A program made the position numbers and the translations under genes. A DNA stretch of 64,000 nt from Nereocystis luetkeana (taxonomy: Eukaryota; Sar; Phaeophyceae; Laminariales; Laminariaceae), in the NCBI GenBank assembly GCA_031213475.1, contig JARUPZ010000002.1:5403049-5467048 (forward strand), in the 5' to 3' direction. The notes beneath the pieces are model-generated. The model saw nothing but the letters and a program-made list of their open reading frames with translations, did not search any database and was not told the origin of the DNA. Within the stretch, counting starts at the first letter, position 1, and each line of letters begins with the position of its first letter. Shown one piece after another: positions 26,001 through 37,572 of the stretch.

Positions 26001-27277
26001 GTTTTCGAAGCGGTGGCGAGGCGTTTTCGTGGCCGGGGGCGCCAACAGCGATGGCGGTGAGAGACAGCTCTACATCGACCGCCGTCTGGAGCGTCTCGAG
26101 AAGATCCTGGGAAGAGTGCCAACAACGTGAACAAACATGGAAAGAGTCGGGTCAGGGGTCGGAGTCGGGGATGGGGGTGGGGGGCAAAGCGCGAAAATGG
26201 TGCGATGAGAAACACATTTACACAAGGGATATTGTCCTTTCGAAGATGAAAAAAACTCCCCACCCGGGTCAATGTTGACACACGGCGTACGCAATCCGTC
26301 CAATTAAGGCCGCTCCTGCGCTACCACCCGGGCTAATCTATAACAAGCACGAAACGCAATACACACGCAAGAGGCCCCCATTCGTGCAGGTACGCAAGGC
26401 GCCTGGCAAACACCCACTTCTGGTACTCTAGCATCATGCATGAAATCCGGACGGCCAGGATCCTCTCACGGTACGCTGAGCGTGTGCAGCCCGGCGTTTA
26501 CCTCCAACCGGCATTCATTCGGATGAAGACGCCTTGCAAACGATCGAAATCACGACACCACTCCACAAAACAGTCCACTCGAAACAACAAACTCTCTAAT
26601 AACCTAAAAAATCACCTCCAGATCCTGGTTTAGTCCGTACGCCTCCACCGCCGCGAGCAGCACGGGGCTTCCCCGCCCAGACATGGTGGACAGCGCCCGC
26701 TCCTCGCGCTCCCCGATTGAACCCCGCAGCCGCAGAAGCTGAGAGCAACCCGCGATCACCCGGCAGAGCTGCGCGATCACGATATTGAACGCCGCCGTCT
26801 CCGCTCTGCCGTCGCCCTCATTGTCACCATCGCCACCGCCACCACCGCCGCCACCACCGGCGGTGCTAACGGTGTAGGTGCCGCCTTTCCCGGGGTTGTC
26901 ACCGCTGAGGTGGTACGCTTGGTTTTCGCGAGCGGAACGTGCCGCCCCTGGCGTTGCTCGCGCCGCCCTCGACGCGGGAAAGGTCGCCGCGTGAAGGTTT
27001 GAGGCCGCCGCCGGCGCGGGGGTGAACTTATCCGGTCGGTAGCTCGCCGCCACTTGCTGCTGCTGCTGTTGCTGCTGATGATAATGTTCTCGCTGTTGGT
27101 GTTGGTGATGTTGGTGATGTTGCTGTATATGCTGCCGGAGGTGTTGGTGCTGGTAAGCTTGGTGGTGGTGTTGGTGCTGCTGCTGGTGTCGTTGTTGTTG
27201 TTGTTGTTGCTGTTGCTGTTGGCGTTGGCGTTGGTGCTGTTGTTGGGGCTGTTGGCGTTGGCGAGAGTCGTGTTGCC

Positions 27278-27313
<36 letters not shown>

Positions 27314-30300
27314 GCGGCCAGAACGGAGAATCCGCCTCACCGGGAGGGGGCGGTTCCGACAAGTTGGCTGCAAGGGCGGCCGCCTGATCTCGCTCAAGGA
27401 GACCGGGGAGGCATTGCAAGTTTTGCTGAGAACGGTCGGGGGGGGTGAGAGAGGCGGACAAAGGCGCAAGCGACGTCCGTTAGAGAGAGAGAGACAAGGT
27501 TCTGGACAAAAACAACGGGACAGTTCCATCAGAGGACCAAAGCGGTCGTCGCACCCGTTGGCCGTGAAACAATAATCCCGCAGAAAACGCTCACTCCGGG
27601 GTTGACGCCTACAACTACACCCGTGAACCCGTCGTTTTCTCTCCTCTCGACCCCTACCCACCATCAGCCCTCGCACGTCGCCGGTCTCTTTGCACTCGTC
27701 GTAGATAGCAGCCACCCACGGGTGCTCGTCGGTGATCGCGTGCTCTACGACAGCTCTGTGGCGCGCGCTGAGGCCGCTGCCTCCATCTTCGATAAGCGAC
27801 AGGGCCTGCATGGGAAACGGGCGAAGGGCAGGATGCGATTGTACACCTTCGTCAGGAGGAGGGATGACGGGCTGCACGTAGAACCTGATGTGTCCTCAAT
27901 AGGATGGAAAGATGAATGGGGGGGATTGTTCGAGAACGCATCCTTTGTGACGACACCGGAATAAAAAAGTAGACCGAAGAAATTAGTGCCTCCGGGCGAC
28001 CAACTGCCGGAAAAGAAGCTGGCCGTCCGCAAGCACGACTGCTTCTCCGCCAAAATATCGGAATCATTCACGGTCGGCGTCGAGAGGCGCAGTGATCCGA
28101 GTCTGAATCATATCGACCCAATAGGCACGCAAGGCTGAGGCAGACCCACCGCCCAACCAGCCAAAAACAACCGGACTAAACCAAATAAAAATAAAACTAC
28201 AACAAGCCAAGTCCAACGTTCCGCCGTTTCCCTTCCCCAATGCTTGTCGCATCACCTGGAGCAGAAATTCAACGCGTAGCGCCGCCTCGCGCGCCCAGAG
28301 ACCGTCACCAAGGTTACTCTCGCTCGCAGCCGTGCCTTGCCCACCGCCCCCACCACCATCACCACCGCCACCGCCGCCCCCACTACCACCATTCGCCGCT
28401 GCCCCCACCCTCTCAAAGGCCGAGGGCTGGGAGTAGGGCTGTGCCGAAGAGGCCGCCGACAAGCGGCGCTGCCCCGCACCCGATGTGGCACTAGCGACGG
28501 CACCAGCTGCAGATGGGTCAAGGCTTTTGCCGCCAAAGGCTCTCAGCGTGGCGTGCGGGAAGGCTCCGCCTTGTCGGCGTTGGTAGTGGTGATGGTGGTG
28601 GTGGTTGTCGTTGGTGTCGTCGCGGTACGCGCACACCAAGCCTGTTTCTAACGTGACGGCTTTGTACAGCGCCCGGGTGTAGGCCTCCTTGTTGATCTGC
28701 AACGCCGGGGTTCGTGAGAACAAGTTGAGGGATAAAAATGGTGTGCAACACTGGCGATAATGAAAGGGGTGGTGGTGGTGATGGTTATTGTGGTGGTTGC
28801 GCTTTAGTGGTGGGTTTATGGTTTCACGAAATGTGAGAGGGGTGACATAACACGGCTAGAATATCCCGTGGCTCGACCGAGGTGAGGCTGCTACAGCGTT
28901 TTGGTTGAGGCGCGTGAATCGAAGCGGCCATATGTCAGGTTGGAAAATACGACCACCGTGTATAGATACTGCTGTACACAATCAGGCAGGGCTTGCAAGA
29001 AGAAGAACAACAACCAAAGACACGAGGCAAGCCGCCGTCGACGTAAACCACCTTTCTTTGCACATGAAACCATGAGAGACACCCACATGGGCATGGTCAC
29101 ACCCAAGACGCACGACTGTTCCTGCCTAGATAACACAAACTCTCCGTCAGCCAACACCCTCCATACTCAAGTGCTGGGAACCGATGTCCCGGCTGCTCAC
29201 CTTCCCTGTCACCAGAGCAATGTCCGCAAGAGCGATAACATCCGCTTGAAACGACGGCGGTATCTCCCTCGTGTCACTCGGTCGATCATCCCCCGTTCCC
29301 CGTCCGTCAGCCCCGAACTTCTTGTCGCCACCGCCGGCCTCGCCACGAAAATCCCCACTCCGCAAGTCCCGAGGCCTTCTCCCCCGTGTGGGTTCTTTCT
29401 CACTACTGACCCTGGCACCGCCACCACCTGCGCCTCCTACGCATCCACCCACCGCCCCCGCCGCCGCCGCCACTGTCGTTCCTTCCTCTTTTTCCCACAC
29501 GCCCATCATCGCCGCATCGCCCATGCCAGCATTCGAGTAGACACCACCCCCGCCGACCAGCCCCCCCTTCTCCCCTCGATCGGCCAGCATGGTCTTGACC
29601 ATCGAGGCAAAGCTAATCTGCGCGTCCTGGTTCCACTCCCAGCCTCCGCTCCCATCGCCGCCACCGCCGCCACTGCCGCCACCCCGCCCTTTCTTGCTAC
29701 CGTTCGTGTCCCGGCTACCGCCTGCGCCGCCTATTGCTGCTGCTGCAACTGATGCTGCCGTGGAAGAAGGGAGGCCACCCGACGCCGCAGCGCCGGCCAC
29801 ACGACAAGCTGCGAACATCACGGGGTCCTCCGCCCGGATCATCTCGGCGACACCCGCGCCCTGTCGAGGCGTCAGCGCGCCGGTGGACACAAGCTCGGGA
29901 ACAGCCGCCGCGGCGGCCGCGGCTACCCTCAGCTCGGGGAGTGCCAGCGCCCAGGTGGCTGAGATGTGGCTGCAGCCCGGCGGGGGCGGCGGGATCAGCG
30001 CCGAGATCGGGAAGAGGATTTCGTCCTCGTGGTCGGCGTCTTTGGTGACTATTCGGAAAACGCGGGGTAATGCCTCTTTTTCCGGGAAAAGAAGGCCGGG
30101 GTATCTGGAGGCAAGGGCGAACGGAGCATGGCGCGGAGCGGCGCGATGAAGTCGTGGTATATTTCAGCAGGGCAACATATTTCGTGCGCGTGCGGAACAG
30201 GTATATATACGAGGTTTTTCAATGTACTTTGCGAAGTGAAACTCTTGCGCCTTCGTGAGTCCCTCAGGCGTACCAGTACACATCAGTACGTGCGCGAGTC

Positions 30301-31180
30301 AAACCATTTGGGTTTACGAAGCCCTCCGCGGAACGGTACGATTACGATACGCAGTCGTTCATATGACAGCAGCTTTATGCACAAAGCTTAGCGGCAGTGC
30401 GGACGCCTCGTCAAGGGGCAAAGGCGACGGCAATGGCGTATGGCAATGATGCTCGTATATACGAGTACAGCAGTTGCTTATAAGTACAAGCGCAGAAGGA
30501 GAGGGCCGTGTACGTGGAGCATAATAGACCTCGGTCCAGCTTCGACAAAATGGTTGGAATACGCTTGACTTCGTACTCTATCCTATTAATAGTGTTGCAT
30601 ATTGTATCCAAAGTTTCGATATTTCGCAATATCGGACTTTTGATAAATCCTATCGAAACGTGTTTTGCCCCCCACCCGCTGGCATCCCCGTGGTTACGAT
30701 GCAGATGTTTGAACGAAAGCTTCAATCTATCCACTATCGGTATCGTATCGATAACTGTGTTTGTGTATCGGTATCGTATCGATAACTTTTTTTTTAGTCG
30801 GTATCGTATCGATCAGTTTGTTGGTTTATCGGTATCGTATCGAACTCGATTCTCGTTCGACATCCCACACTACTCTACAAGCCAAACCCTGACCCTAACC
30901 CCGACCGCGTGGGGTTCTCGGAAACAAAAACGCCGGAAAAATCTCGGAACAAGATAAAATTCCGTAGTTAGAAACGACTATCAACCATTGCATCGAACCT
31001 GGGCCAAGCCGTGAACACTACGTACGAACCGCAACAGAAAGCGAAGGGACGACCGCCGGGAAATTCCTGCCGTCACCTGCACGCCGCCATGAGGGGGATC
31101 ACGACGTCCTTCACCCCGACCAGAGTCGCGAGCCCAACGACTCGCTGGTGGCTCGGAATCTGGAATAGAGCGCCTGCCAT
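23047..31180 (-). CDS. Large unidentified protein with recurring helical motif and low-complexity linkers, eight exons
   Basis: Exons on the minus strand are 31180-31077, 30104-29201, 28696-28256, 27805-27662, 27425-26616, 26106-25224, 24124-24003 and 23571-23047. All junction phases agree, giving about 1310 residues; the last acceptor (23571) is the least certain. I do not recognise the family. A degenerate ~35-50-residue unit recurs: near residues 103-137 (LVSTGALTPRQ, then AEDPVMFAAC), 324-358 (LADIALVTGKINKEAYTRAL), 483-536 (HAITDEHPWVAAIYDECKET, then GDVRGLM), ~745-810 (SPVLLAAVEAYGLNQDLEDL) and ~1110-1170 (RHSRYLETGSSKELYAVLMA). The theme is a hydrophobic helix, an acidic-Pro turn, an Ala-Ala-Tyr helix, then T/N-x-D and a closing Leu-rich helix. 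Linkers are poly-Gly, poly-Ala, Gln/His-rich (about 570-656) and a Glu-rich C-terminal tail. No signal peptide or membrane segment is obvious. Confidence 0.65.
24172..24566. repeat. Minisatellite of about 23-bp units in an intron
   Basis: About fifteen imperfect copies of a unit containing aatccagagtgaaacgg follow one another (for example at about 24175, 24220, 24329, 24399 and 24516). The array fills part of intron 6 of the large minus-strand gene and starts only about 48 bp upstream of the exon-7 acceptor. Confidence 0.8.
27050..27318 (-). repeat. CAG/CAA/CAY-rich coding repeat (Gln/His tract)
   Basis: Within exon 5 of the large minus-strand gene, triplets encode about 86 residues that are almost only Gln and His with a few Arg and Tyr. 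Pure CAG runs alternate with mixed CAA/CAC/CAT. The plus-strand reading is the Leu-rich shadow frame. The tract stays in frame with conserved-looking sequence on both sides. Confidence 0.85.
30735..30848. repeat. Four tandem copies of a TATCGGTATCGTATCGAT unit
   Basis: The 18-bp word atcggtatcgtatcgat recurs four times at spacings of about 30-40 bp between 30735 and 30848. The unit contains overlapping palindromes (atcgat). It lies in intron 1 of the large minus-strand gene. Confidence 0.8.
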
Positions 31181-31720
31181 GTCACGAAAATCGAAAAGAA
31201 TAAGGATAGGGAAAGGATGAGAATACGGACACGGATAGAGATACGGATATGGTAGGTACAGCTTTAGGGTTGGATAGATCGGGGAAGGGGGGGGAGGTAC
31301 TGCTCTATTATTCTTCACCCAGTGAGTGTGTGGGGTGGGGTGGGATATCCCTGAGGAATGAAAAAAAAAAAATTGTTATAGGTGGCAGTATATGAAAAAG
31401 GGGAAGCTTAAGCTTCACAGCGAGGTGCGTAATTCTGTTTTATCTCACGAACCGTTCCAGGCGATATCAAAAGCATACACCCATGTCATTGGGCGAAGGT
31501 AAAAATCCAGTACAAAATAGCGGGTACAGTGACTACTCGCCGATTCGTTGATATGCGTCCTACAGCCTGTGGCAGTTCAAACACAACGCAGAGAGAGAGA
31601 GAGCTCTCTCTACGGGGTGCCGCGCACAGCGGTGGCATCGCGGCACCACCAGCGGTCCACGATTGTTCGAGCTTTCAACTTCCCGACTGCTGCGTGCTGT
31701 ACTTTGAGGGCCGGCTACGT

Positions 31721-32000
31721 TATTTCACACCTCGGATACACAGATCATCGATTTCCACTTGATGATCTAGATCATTCAAGGCAGATAGATCATCTATCTG
31801 TTCACGATCTTGTATGATCTGGCTCACGTTGCCGTGGGGGAACCGTATAATCCGCACGGTCCATTACATGTTTCCTGGGTTGGGTCTGTGCTATGCAGAT
31901 CCTGCACAACCTCTCACAACGACAGGAGAGGAACTAGATGATCTACTGCGGATAGATAGATAGATCATGATCTGTCCGTCCGAGGTGTGCCTTATTTCAC
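31721..32000. repeat. MITE family M1, best-preserved copy
   Basis: Left end tatttcacacctcggata with acagatcat inside; right end atgatctgt, then ccgaggtgtgccttatttca. These are imperfect inverted terminal repeats of about 25 bp, flanked by ttatttca-type sequence on both sides. It lies upstream of the large minus-strand gene. Confidence 0.75.
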
Positions 32001-32197
32001 CAGGTACTGCCGTCGTACCAACTTCACCAATTAACTATGTACTCCGAGTGCATGTAGTTCGTATATAGAACCAACTATACACTCGTTTGGGCTGGTCGGC
32101 GTTACTCGCCCGGTGGCTGCTTCTTTTTTTCTTTAGCTTTTAAGAGCTATTCTGTACCAGGTACGTTCTTCGTTCCTGCCCAGTGGCTGCGTACGAG

Positions 32198-33306
32198 TAT
32201 ACAAGGCGCTTCGCTCAGGAAAGAAAAAAATACATCAAATTATGCGAATCGAACAGAGGTCCACGATTAAACTTATTTTTTTTAATGATCGTAATTGCAA
32301 ACCGACGACTTGATAATGCCAAGAGTCCCGCCGCCATGCTTCAGGAAAAAACAGCTCCGACGCCAGCTCGGACGCCACATACGCTTCGCGTCGCGGATGT
32401 CGTACGTACGTACATACCCCAGGTAGGTTACTACTTATTTTCTTATTTTGATATGCTCTATGTCTGTACTCGTATGTACGAAGGAAGCGAAAGCACAGCA
32501 CGGCACAGCAGCACAGCAGCACAGCAAAAACAAAGAAAATAAAACCGAACACTCGGAAAGAAAAAAAAATCCCCGTCCCTCTCGTGTAATATTTTTCAGC
32601 CTGAGTGGAACACCATGCACCCGGTCAAAAAGAAAAGAAAAAAATCGAACAGAAGAGCTTCTCTCTCAGCCTCGTACGCCGCCCACCCCTCTCGCGACCA
32701 CCTCGCCACCGATTCGGTCCGGTTAAAGCTTTTATCGCTCTCTGCCACAATCAGCCCCGTCGCCCGCCTCGCGTGAAGCCCGGTGCTCACCGTGGCCGCC
32801 GTTCGTCAGCTCGATAACGTTGGTGTTCAAACTGCACACCTCCCTCTTTCAACTTCAGCGTGGTCGCAAAAATAAGCACGGCTTGAATATTATCTTGCGA
32901 TCCCGAACGGCCCTTACAACTCGTACATACTCTATCAAAAGTCATAAATGGAGGGCCAGACAAAGCCCGTTCATGCACCCCTCGTGTCTCGAGGCACACA
33001 CGACGCCTAGGCACGAAAGCGGTGACCGCGCTCCTTGCAACCCCCCCTCTACCCGCCAGCACCCGCTGACACCCGCGACGGCGCCGGGCTCTCCCGCGGT
33101 GCCGTACTCGGAGTACACGCACGCACACGAAGAAGAAAAAAGGGAGAAAGGACGTGCCAAGAGAAATGGAGAAAACAAAGAACTGCTGGAAAGGTCCGGC
33201 AAGTAATGAAAGGAGGCGATTTCGAAGTGGGAGCTCTGAGAGGCCAGGGATGTACCAACCGAGCACGCTCAGGATTTAGACCTAAGTAAGTGGTTCTATA
33301 TCATAG
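32198..33306 (-). repeat. 1.1-kb interspersed element, copy B (inverted relative to 14628-15757)
   Basis: Reverse-complement partner of copy A, aligned nearly end to end with scattered substitutions and small indels. The two copies lie about 16.4 kb apart in opposite orientation and could pair or recombine. Confidence 0.7.
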
Positions 33307-35371
33307 TTGGTACGAGGAACGAGCGCCTGCTTGGTTCTCGCTTCGTGACACCACCGGGATTTCAAGTCAACTACAAATCCGAACGGGAACTTGTACCGTA
33401 TATAAGAATACGTATAGATCTACCTGAAAAACTACAAGGGCAGCTACTGTATGCTACGTATACGTATGCTACCAGTACATGATTAATTGTTATCAATGGT
33501 GTACTTTTACGCGTACGAGTAAGTAGTACTAGTGCAGATCCATCGTCCAGGGATAGAGGGCGCAGATCCATCGTCCAGGGTCCAGATGTCCAAGTTTCAG
33601 AGAGGTTGGACAGGGCATGACGGGCGTTCTGGGGGGTTCCAAAAATACAAAACAAAATACCAGCTAGGAGGTATAATACCTTACCGAACACTCCGGTGAG
33701 TTTCGGTACGACTTTGATACCGATATCCGAAACTTCGGTAAGTTCGGGTATCAACTCAATACCAGTACCCCGGGTACCGGTATACTCTCCGACCTGTACC
33801 GGGGGTACGGATATTTGTTCGGTGCGGCCTTAATAACTAACCGGACACTCCAGTAAAAGTGGGTACGAACTCAACATAGGTACCCTGACACTTCGGTGAA
33901 TTCGGTGCAAACTCAATGCCGGTACCGGACACTTCGGGGAAGTCCGGTAACGACCTCAATACCGGTACCGGATACTTCGGTAAATTCGGTACGCCCACCC
34001 AAATATACCCCGGGTACCGATACACCCTCGCCCACAATACCGGGGGTGCCGGTATTTATTCGGTACGATCTCGTATTGGGTATTCAGTGGCGCGGTACGG
34101 ACATATTATGACATCCTCACATGGCTTGTTTGGCTTTGGGGGCAACAAACATCCTTCTACATACCGAATCACCGAAATGAGCACGACAGCTCGCATCTAC
34201 CTCTTTTGTGATTATATCCCAACACTATTGCTGCTGTGCTAGCTAGCTACCTGGTACAGCAGTAGCAGCCAGGTCTATATGCCGAGCTTAGAGCGGAATT
34301 CAAGCGTAGCACTTCCGGGCGGTGGCACGCATGCACTGTACGGCAGTAGAGCAAAATGTCGAAATTCGAAATTTCTGCGGCTGCTTCTCTGCTCATCTGT
34401 CCTATCGTTGTTGTTGATGTTCCTGTTGATAGCTGCTGCTGCTGCTGCTGCTAACCGTGTTGTTGCTTGCTACTTTCTTGGGATAGCGGCTGCGGCGTTG
34501 CTGTTTCTGCCGTTGCCACGCCCGTCTGTTTGCTGTTGCTATAAATAACCGAAGTTCGCGAGTGCGATCCGCGTGTGTGCATTGCGTACGTACAAAATGT
34601 ATTCCGTACATATGGCCTCGATATCGGTCCCGACACTTCGACAAGGTTCGGTACGGCCTCGTACCCAACAATTCGGCTTCGTTTCAAAATCCACACCGCT
34701 ACTCGTGTGTTCTTGCAAGTTCGCTACGCCCACTCAAGCATACCTCGGGTACCGGTATCCCTTCCACCAAAGTACCGGAGGGGGCGGTATTTTTTCGGTA
34801 CGGTCTCAATACCCTACCGTACAATCCGGTATACAGTAGTTCGGTACGAACGCAATACCGGTACCCGATATTTTGGTAAGTTCGGTACGACCTCAATACC
34901 GGTACCCGACACGGGTTTGCCGTGGGCCGAGTCCACGTTGAGATCGAGCGTCGATCGTCGCACGAGCTGATTTTTATCAGCGTGTTGACAAAAATTACAA
35001 CTAGAAATACCAGGTACTTGAGTTGCTCAATAAAAATCTACCCATGGAAGCACTGTGATTAAATAAAATCGTACTGGAAATATAGGTAATTATTTTTTTT
35101 CCGAACTCGGGGAGACTAAATCGATCCTGGTACCCCAGGTACCGGTATACCCTCGACTACACGACGGAGGGTACCGGTATTTGTTCGGTATACGGTCTCG
35201 ATACCATATCGAACACTCCGGTATGGTTCGGTACAAACTTAACACCGGTACCCCACACTTCGGTAAATTCGGTACGATACCCGACAGTTCCGTAATTTCG
35301 GTACGCCCACCAAAAATACCCAGGGTACCGCTATAACCTACCCAACATATCATTTTTTTCCTTTTTTTTGC
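33307..35371. repeat. GGTACC-rich repeat arrays (three blocks)
   Basis: Blocks at about 33680-34080, 34610-34920 and 35125-35345 consist of degenerate units with ttcggtacgacctcaatacc, ggtacccg and acacttcggtaa words. The three blocks also share longer stretches (cgcccac…ccgggtaccggta…ttcggta). Between them lie ordinary-looking DNA and a CTG-rich run (34430-34455). No gene is recognised. Confidence 0.65.
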
Positions 35372-35680
35372 AACATCATTTTTACTTTCCAGCCTAGCTC
35401 GTAGGAGGTTTTACCCTCGGCGATCTTCTGGACAAGCCGTGGTCACAGGTGTCGTCCCTTCCCCCCGGTACGTGTCTTTATTTTTGTCGCGCATAGGGTT
35501 CAGCATTCCCACTGCTCGTCGGTTTTCATCGAATGTAGCAAACTCACGCTCTCGCGCTTTCCGCTAATCATTTTTGTTTATTCAAGAAAAAGTCCCTACG
35601 AGCATGCACTCGCGGAGACTTGAACCCACGAAATTGATCTCGATAGGCACGCGGACCACCTACCAAGCCACCGGGGACGC
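35372..35680 (-). repeat. tRNA-derived SINE, copy 2
   Basis: Read on the minus strand, the head at 35680-35608 starts gcgtccccggtggcttggta and contains an A-box-like tggcttggtagg and a B-box-like ggttcaagtct, with spacing expected of a tRNA. The body (attagcggaaagcg, then ctgaaccctatgcgcgac, then gatcgccgagggtaaaacc) ends near a T-run at 35372. Lack of a convincing anticodon stem and the shared non-tRNA body argue against a working tRNA gene. Confidence 0.7.
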
Positions 35681-37289
35681 CAGACTGGATGGTCAACTGG
35701 CCCAGTTTCGATTTTTCACCCGGTTTCGATAAAAAAATCGAAAGTGGCCGCCTATTTTGTAGTGTCTACCCGATCTCTACGTACCGGTAGTATTTATCAA
35801 TTGCGAACAAGCGGCCACGAGCGCGGTGCGGTATACAGCATACTACTATACCTGGTACAGCACTGCAGCAGCATGCCTGAAACCTGGTACGCGTACGTAC
35901 AGCAGTTACACTGCAGGAACAGGCAAAAAGAAATTCGAGCTGTCGTACCCGTACGTATTGATAGTGGGGGTACGAATATGTATTCCAGACAAAAAGGAGT
36001 TCGAGGTGTAATGGGGGTACATATGATACGATGATATCTACCCCCTGCACCAGGTATGAATCATGAAGAATGTTTTGATTTTTTTCAACTGATATTTTTG
36101 AAAAAAAAACGGGAATGGTGCAGATACGCAGATTCTCCAGTTGTACTGTTTGTACCGTACATACAGCGGTGGTAAACCCTATGGTCTAACGACCTCAATA
36201 CAACATACAGCACCAGTAAGTCGCACTTCCTTTTAAAACTACTCTATATTATTACTGATGAATAGCGCATTCGCACTGGTATAATATAAAGCGGTCCGAA
36301 AATAAACCCTCAGTTGGTTGACTTGATGTCGACGGCTGTTGTTATGCTTTTTCCCGAAGAACTAAAGCTTGTGGCGCGCCTAAAAAATAACGCAGGGCGA
36401 TGCAACAACGACAACGTATTTCATGCAAATGTTGTCGGCGCGAGTTCACCCCGGAAAGACCATGACGCGAGGTGGACCATCAAATCGAGCTACAGAATAT
36501 CAGACACCTATACCGGTAATAAGAAACAGGACAGGTGGTCCAGGCTGGATTTCTTATTGGGGAATCGGTGCGTTCTACACTACCTTCAGTATAATGAATG
36601 CCGCATTTCTTATTCTCCTGTAGATACGTATCAGCCTGCCTTTCCTATTGTCCGTTTTCTTAATGTTAATATCATGTGTCTTGTACCGTACTTGGAGCAC
36701 CAGGTACTGTATTAATAGTACAGACGATGAGTCGTAGGGCGAGGGATACGTAGAAAGGAGTTCCACAGCGAGCTTGCCTGATCACAACAGGCAGCTCTGC
36801 TGGGACTTTTTTTCTTTTCTTCTCCGTCTTCTTCAAACAAACAAATGATGCCTTCTTTTTTATTTCACGTTCGTACACAAGATCGGTACCTTCGTGCTGT
36901 GTACTACTGCTATATACCTGGGGTACATTCTCCTGCTGACCTCGGATTGTTTCCCGGGGAGTTGCATGCTACGTACCCCTGCATAATCGGGATCTGGTGG
37001 TTTCAAACGAAAGAAGTATGATCAACGAGCGACCGAAAAAGCTTCCAAGTACAACATACAAGAGTAGTTGCGTCTGGCACGTATCATACCAGGTATATAC
37101 TGGTATTCAGCACTACTGCCTGGGTACATGAAATACCTGGTATTTTTATACCAGTACATAGGTACTAGTACGTATTAATAACAAGGTCGGCGGCGGCTAA
37201 CTACAAGCTGAAAGTAAATACTCTTGGTATATACTCTGCTGTTCACTGCTGCAGCTCTTTACCAGGTACCAGGTATATATTTATTTATT
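35681..37289. other. No recognised gene
   Basis: The interval contains many TACCTGGTA/TACCAGGTA and CAGCAGTA words (for example 35849, 37086 and 37131). A 133-codon plus frame at 36314-36715 has no recognisable motif and no splice context that supports it. Confidence 0.5.
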
Positions 37290-37572
37290 TCATCACCACT
37301 TTTACCCTTTACTTTCCAGCTTAGCATAGGTACGAGTAGGAGGTTCTACCCTCAGCGATCTTCGGGACAAACCGTGGTCACAGGTGTCGTCCCTCCCCCC
37401 CCCCCGTACGTGCCTCCATTTTTATCGCGTACACTATTAATATTAATATACGTATAGTGCTCAGCATTCCCGCTGCTCGTCGATTTTCATCGAATGTTGC
37501 TAACTCACGCTCTAGCGCTTTCCGCTAATCATTTTTTATGCAAGAAAAAGTCCTTGCGAATACGATGCACTT
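37290..37572 (-). repeat. tRNA-derived SINE, copy 3 (head missing)
   Basis: It shares the body of copies 2 and 4 from catcaccacttttac at the left to aagaaaaagtccttgcga at the right. The tRNA-like head is replaced by unrelated sequence after about 37572, and a tattaatattaatata insertion splits the body near 37432-37452. Confidence 0.65.

Noticed and set aside
27054..27575. Leu-rich plus-strand frame resembling membrane helices
   Set aside because: It is the complement of the Gln/His-coding repeat; CAG and CAN runs read as Leu/Val on the other strand.
36314..36715. 133-codon plus frame between SINE copies
   Set aside because: No family motif, no codon bias towards the G/C third positions seen in the real exons, and no splice partners.
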